Part shown: in pieces, positions 60,708 to 64,000 of the stretch | How the letters are laid out: each line of letters begins with the position of its first letter | How positions within the stretch are numbered: position 1 is the stretch's first letter | Notes under the pieces: generated by a model | Told to the model about the DNA's origin: nothing | Seen by the model: only the letters and a program-made list of their open reading frames with translations | The model's database searches: none | Origin: Streptomyces profundus | GTDB taxonomy: Bacteria; Actinomycetota; Actinomycetes; Streptomycetales; Streptomycetaceae | Direction of reading: 5' to 3' | Assembly: GCF_020740535.1 (NCBI RefSeq) | Contig: NZ_CP082362.1 | Span: 4,896,501 to 4,960,500, forward strand | DNA length: 64,000 bases | Translations under genes and position numbers: made by a program

Positions 60708-61646
60708 TTACGGGGTGATCGGTCTTGTGGTGCCCGAACTACGCAGGAACAGTTGGAGCAGCAAGCGGCGCTCCTCCGGTGGAATGTCGTGCTGGCAGTC
60801 GCCCAGTGGTTCGCGGCCGTGAACCCAGCGGTGCTGGTTCACGATCAAGAAGTCACCGCGCTGGAGGGTGAAGGACACCTGCCCAGCGACCATCTGGTCC
60901 GCGAGGTCCATGGCTGCCTGGGCGTGTGCCTCATCCAGCCCGGACTCAGCGAGCATCTTGGCGGTGAACCGAACGAATCCGAGGCCCGCGGGCTCGCCGT
61001 CCAGGACAGGGAACGGCCTGTACTCCTCGCCGACGTCAGAAAGATCAAAGAACGACCCGTAGCTGTATGCCAGGTCGGCCAGGAGGGTGCGACTTGATGG
61101 CGTCAGGCGTGATACGGCCGCGCGAGCATCGGAAAGAATGCTCGCGCCGGCACCGAGCGGGTCGGGCCGGACACACAGTAATGTCGTGTAATCCGGAGGC
61201 TGGGTCGCATTGACCAAGTCCATGTGAAATGCGTTGTACCCCGTTCCGGTGGACATGCCGGGGTTGGCGGTGAGACTGGTCCCGATCTCCTTCCATAGCG
61301 GCCATCGCTGGAAAGGCTGAAAGGGAATCGCCACTTCGGCCAGAATCGCCGTTGCCAAGCGTAGGAACTGTTCTCCGACCCCCAGCGCCTGAGCAATGTT
61401 GCGGAGACGCACCACGGAGTATCCGCCAGCCGTCCCGCCCAGCTTGCGCAGCAGGCTACTCCTGAACTCGTCGAATAACGGAGTCGCTTCCAGTAGGGAC
61501 CGGTACCACTCCATCGTGGAATCTGCCAGGAAGGTGCCCTCCACGCTCCAAGCAGGAAGCGCCCTGCTGATTTTGATCAGATCTTCCTCCAACTCCCTTG
61601 GCGGGTCGATGAAGCAGGCCCAGTCACTCGCGATCTCGGGCATCAT
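60708..61646 (-). CDS. TauD/TfdA-like Fe(II)/2-oxoglutarate oxygenase
   Basis: 312 residues. The facial triad appears as FHMDLVN (His, Asp) and distal NQHRWVHGREPL (His), with a downstream Arg in RRLLLQLFLRS to bind 2-oxoglutarate. Overall length and spacing fit clavaminate-synthase-like/amino-acid hydroxylases (AsnO, VioC type), which hydroxylate amino acids or peptide-bound residues. ATG 61646 is preceded by AAGGAA. Convergent with the GT2 gene. Substrate unknown. Confidence 0.82.
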   Translation of the reverse strand: MMPEIASDWACFIDPPRELEEDLIKISRALPAWSVEGTFLADSTMEWYRSLLEATPLFDEFRSSLLRKLGGTAGGYSVVRLRNIAQALGVGEQFLRLATAILAEVAIPFQPFQRWPLWKEIGTSLTANPGMSTGTGYNAFHMDLVNATQPPDYTTLLCVRPDPLGAGASILSDARAAVSRLTPSSRTLLADLAYSYGSFFDLSDVGEEYRPFPVLDGEPAGLGFVRFTAKMLAESGLDEAHAQAAMDLADQMVAGQVSFTLQRGDFLIVNQHRWVHGREPLGDCQHDIPPEERRLLLQLFLRSSGTTRPITP

Positions 61647-62104
61647 GCTGTTCCTTTCTGCAAGTTCACCGCGCCCGCTTGGGCGAAGTGCTGATCGCCC
61701 AACGACGCAGTCAGTCAGGATGCGCTCTGGCTGGCTAGCGGACTTCGGCTCGTGGGGGAGCTGAACCGCAGAGTTCCCAGGTAGAGAACGGGGCCGAGGC
61801 GAGGGCATCTTCCGGTGCCCTCATCGTGTTCAGGAAGCGTTCGCCGACCAGGCGCGCGGGGGCCATCGATGCCGGCCGCCTCGAAATTGCGCCAAAGCGG
61901 AACCGGTCTCAGGCGATCGGCAGATCCGAACGTTTCGGTTTACTCATCCGCCGACAGTTCATGCTGCGTATCGGTGTAGTCGCACACGGAGTCATGCACT
62001 CGCTGTCCCGGTTTCTCGTTTCGTCCCGCTTGGTCGCCGCCATGAGGAAATCATTGCCCCAGGAAGTGGCGTCTGTGTGTTTCTTTCCCGTCATGGACTA
62101 AAGA
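61647..62104. other. Intergenic region, no gene seen
   Basis: 458 bases of lower GC than the surroundings between the oxygenase and XRE genes. Short frames exist on both strands (for example 61826-62101), but they have no ribosome-binding site and atypical codon use. Should hold the oxygenase promoter. Confidence 0.4.
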
Positions 62105-62938
62105 TCATGAACGGCAAGCTGCGGACCACTCCGCCAACAGGGCCCGCGCGTCGTCCCCGAACAACGCATAACTCTCCAGTGTGGAGAACAGCTCCAGGTG
62201 CATTTCGATGTCTCTCGGGTCTTTCAGGATCACGATACCGGTCGTGTTCTCGACAGTGGCCAGCGTGTTGTCGTAGACGGTGAAGGTGTCCATCGGAGCT
62301 ATGAGCTTGTGTCCGGAGATTGGGATCACGCCGAGCCTCACATTCTCAAGGTGAGTCAATGAGGCCAACCGGTCAATCTGCATAGCCATCGCAGCCGGGG
62401 GTAGGAGCGGCCATCTCACGGCCTGCTCAGTCAAGATGAAGGTAAACCGCTTCTTCGTGTCGTAAAGAACCTCTTGCCGCTCCAGTTTCCTCGCGACCGT
62501 CTTGGTGACATCGGCCGGGGAATGGGCGAGGCTGGCCCGGATGTACTCGTGTGTGGAAAGCAGTCCGGTAATCATCGAAAGCAGGAAGAAGCGGAACTCC
62601 GTACACGAGGATTCAAGGGCGGCAAGTTCGGTTTGCTTCTTCTCCAGGCCCCTACGCCGCAGCGAACGCAGGTCTTGCCATTCGGTGTTGGCCAGTCTCG
62701 CGAGGGCTACGGCCTCCTCGATGACTTCGGGCGGAGCCACGACGGCTCGGAGGATTCTCTCCAGATCCAGCAGGCTCGGTTGGGCTTTCCCGTTCTCGAT
62801 TCGGCTGATCTTCGATTGGGACATATTGCAACGTCGAGCGAGCCGGTCCCCAGTGAGACCGGCTCGCTTGCGTAGTTCTTTCAGCAGGGCCGCCAGTTCC
62901 TGTTTCTGCTGGCCCAACTGCTCAGGGTCGAACGTCAC
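62105..62938 (-). CDS. XRE-family regulator, DUF5753 type
   Basis: 277 residues from GTG 62938, which overlaps the DUF6879 stop (GTGA). Helix-turn-helix at about 15-70 (LLKELRKRAGLTGDRLARRCNMSQSKISRIENGK) and a DUF5753-like C-terminal domain (FFLLSMITGLLSTHEYIRASLAHSP; RFTFILTEQAVRW; VRLGVIPISGHKLIAPMDTFTVYD; VENTTGIVILKDPRDIEMHLELF). These WhiJ-like regulators control development and antibiotic genes with small partner proteins. It ends the three-gene operon. Confidence 0.92.
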   Translation of the reverse strand: MTFDPEQLGQQKQELAALLKELRKRAGLTGDRLARRCNMSQSKISRIENGKAQPSLLDLERILRAVVAPPEVIEEAVALARLANTEWQDLRSLRRRGLEKKQTELAALESSCTEFRFFLLSMITGLLSTHEYIRASLAHSPADVTKTVARKLERQEVLYDTKKRFTFILTEQAVRWPLLPPAAMAMQIDRLASLTHLENVRLGVIPISGHKLIAPMDTFTVYDNTLATVENTTGIVILKDPRDIEMHLELFSTLESYALFGDDARALLAEWSAACRS

Positions 62939-63447
62939 CAGTTTGCGTACTCCAGGAATGAAACCGACTCGGTTACGGCGATCCGCTTCCACTGTCGATA
63001 CTGCTCTGGGTCGCCGTCATACAGTTCACGGCTTATCTGTGTGCCATCCGCTCGGTAGTTCATGAGGACCACCTTGGAGTCATCGAACATCCAGAAATCC
63101 TGATGCGGAAGTCCCGGATTCTCCCGGTCAGTGAGATCGAGGATGCGGATATTTTCGCCCGCCTTCACGTGATGGCGATAGTAGTACTCGAATTCGAACC
63201 GGAGATAGTCCGAGAGCGGACGGGTCACTACATGCACCCTGCCGACGCTCTTTCCTTCCGAAGTCCATTGCCTAACCTCGGCCATCCAGGCCGAGGTGTA
63301 ATCGTCGGGAGACTTTTCCCCGGCGAGAAACTTATTCAGTTTCTCGGCTTCCTGGGGCATGGCGTAGATGGGCAGCGTTTCCAGCCGCCACGCCTCACGC
63401 TCCATGGAATCGAAGCAGTCGTTCCATGCGTCACCATCCAAGTGCAT
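62935..63447 (-). CDS. DUF6879 family protein
   Basis: 170 residues: FDSMEREAWRLETLPIYAMP, VRQWTSEGKSVGRVHVVTRPLSDYLRFEFEYYYRHHVKAGENIRILD, DFWMFDDSKVVLMNYRADG. DUF6879 proteins sit beside DUF5753 XRE regulators across actinobacteria, probably as modulators. ATG 63447 is preceded by GGGAGG. Overlaps the upstream small gene by 17 bases and the XRE gene by four. Confidence 0.88.
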   Translation of the reverse strand: MHLDGDAWNDCFDSMEREAWRLETLPIYAMPQEAEKLNKFLAGEKSPDDYTSAWMAEVRQWTSEGKSVGRVHVVTRPLSDYLRFEFEYYYRHHVKAGENIRILDLTDRENPGLPHQDFWMFDDSKVVLMNYRADGTQISRELYDGDPEQYRQWKRIAVTESVSFLEYANW

Positions 63448-63640
63448 GGAATGCCTCCCTGAGAACCGCCTCCGGGATCTCCACGAGCCCCTCGCCGGCG
63501 GGCGGGGTGAAGGCGCCGGACACGTCTCCCTGCACCACGAATGATCCGGTTGCAGTGCGATACACGTTCGGGCAGTCCTTCTCTCCGCACTCGCCGTTTC
63601 CGTTACCCGTGAGCCGCGTGAGTGCCGAACGTTCGGACAT
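63431..63640 (-). CDS. Small Cys-containing protein of the XRE/DUF6879 operon
   Basis: 69 residues from ATG 63640: MSERSALTRLTGNGNGECGE, KDCPNVYRTATGSFVVQGD, then a short acidic C-terminus. CxxxxC pair and the VYxTxTGxxxVQG segment recur in small proteins encoded ahead of DUF6879/XRE pairs in Streptomyces. First gene of the operon; overlaps the next by 17 bases. Confidence 0.75.
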   Translation of the reverse strand: MSERSALTRLTGNGNGECGEKDCPNVYRTATGSFVVQGDVSGAFTPPAGEGLVEIPEAVLREAFHALGW

Positions 63641-63710
63641 GCCAAACCCCCTCGCTCTGGCCCGGTCGGGCCGCCTACCCAACGAAAGTAGAGGGGGACG
63701 TGCTTCACGT

Positions 63711-63744
63711 CTATGCATGAAAGCAACTATGCGTGTCCTTGCAT
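63711..63744. promoter_or_regulatory. CTATGC direct repeats upstream of XRE operon
   Basis: CTATGCATG (63711-63719) and CTATGCGTG (63727-63735), 16 bases apart, then CTTGCAT (63738-63744), 70-105 bases before the small-gene start. Likely operator of the DUF5753 regulator; same CTATGC half-site as at 1595. Confidence 0.4.
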
Positions 63745-63830
63745 AAACACGTTCCCGGCCATGTAGTGCGAGCCGCGACTGGGCGGGTGCGGTTGTCGTG
63801 TGACGGGTCGGGGGTTGGCGGGTGTGGGGT

Positions 63831-64000
63831 GGTGGCGCGGCAGCGGTGGGCGGTTTACGTGGCGGGTTGTCGCCCGGGTTTCCGTGGCGTGCGGATGGCT
63901 GTGTGAGGGCTGGCTGGGAGGGGGAGGTCGTGGGGCGGGGTGGGGTATTGCCGTCGACGGGGTGGTCGGGTGGTTGGGGTGGGCGCCGGACGGGCGCGGG
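63831..64000 (+). repeat. Dispersed repeat, copy C (runs off window)
   Basis: Direct repeat of copy A (offset about 7,034), near-identical at GGTGGCGCGGCAGCGGTGGG and recognisable to the window edge. Relative to A it has an in-frame TGA (in GGCTGTGTGAGGGC) and one extra base later, so it cannot encode the same peptide. Confidence 0.8.

Noticed and set aside
61826..62101. 91-codon plus-strand frame in the oxygenase/XRE gap
   Set aside because: No ribosome-binding site, atypical codons, no recognisable motif.
1..64000. tRNA or rRNA genes
   Set aside because: None were recognised by eye on either strand; a tRNAscan run would be needed to exclude them.

Overview
The window is high-GC actinobacterial DNA with the habits of a Streptomyces chromosome: strong G/C bias at third codon positions, many GTG starts, four-base ATGA/GTGA gene overlaps, a DmdR/IdeR-type iron box, long TPR-type and DUF5753-type XRE regulators, secreted hydrolases with chitin/cellulose-binding modules, and the rne-rplU-rpmA-obgE block in its usual order. 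Species cannot be fixed from sequence reading alone.

Layout. 1-3.4 kb: accessory locus with an XRE/TPR regulator and a SLOG-like protein facing five small co-directional genes (two zinc-finger-like DUF7848-type proteins and two degenerate Nudix-like proteins). 3.5-6.5 kb: an EamA exporter and MFS exporter, then an iron-box-controlled orphan ABC ATPase. 6.5-17 kb: secreted and uptake functions (M14 carboxypeptidase, lytic transglycosylase copy 1, polar amino-acid ABC operon, two GNATs, a secreted intradiol dioxygenase and a streptogrisin-C-like protease that share a C-terminal binding module, a LysR regulator). 17.2-27.3 kb: a galactoside utilisation locus: GH36 alpha-galactosidase, a five-gene operon (sugar-binding lipoprotein, two permeases, GH42 beta-galactosidase, ROK regulator) and a second, divergent ROK paralogue. 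27.3-35.3 kb: AraC regulator/DUF2000, lytic transglycosylase copy 2, LamG protein, an XRE regulator with a divergent Cys-rich protein, a kinase-fold protein and a small secreted protein. 35.4-36.9 kb: a decayed IS5-type element inside a GC-rich tandem-repeat field, then a secreted GH81 beta-1,3-glucanase with a LacI-type operator.

39.4-48 kb is the conserved core: PNPOx-like protein, GNAT, TIGR03936-type protein, RNase E/G, L21, L27, ObgE. 48-55.8 kb is a cell-wall polymer block: a cytidylyltransferase-dehydrogenase fusion of the Bcs1 type (CDP-ribitol synthesis), two large TagF-like polyol-phosphate polymerases/transferases and a membrane acyltransferase, consistent with synthesis and decoration of a teichoic acid. 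56.6-64 kb is an accessory segment bounded by copies of a roughly 0.2 kb repeat; it carries a nucleotide-sugar dehydrogenase operon with a coupled small gene and a GNAT (possibly AUC-initiated), a divergent GT2 glycosyltransferase, a TauD-like oxygenase, and a tightly overlapping XRE-DUF6879-small-protein operon.

The most notable structural features are a 1,022-bp direct duplication with three mismatches (7936-8957 and 28648-29669) that includes an entire transglycosylase gene plus its unusual G/T-rich leader, and a family of three repeats at 56797, 57145 (inverted) and 63831 whose divergence pattern hints at a formerly coding element.
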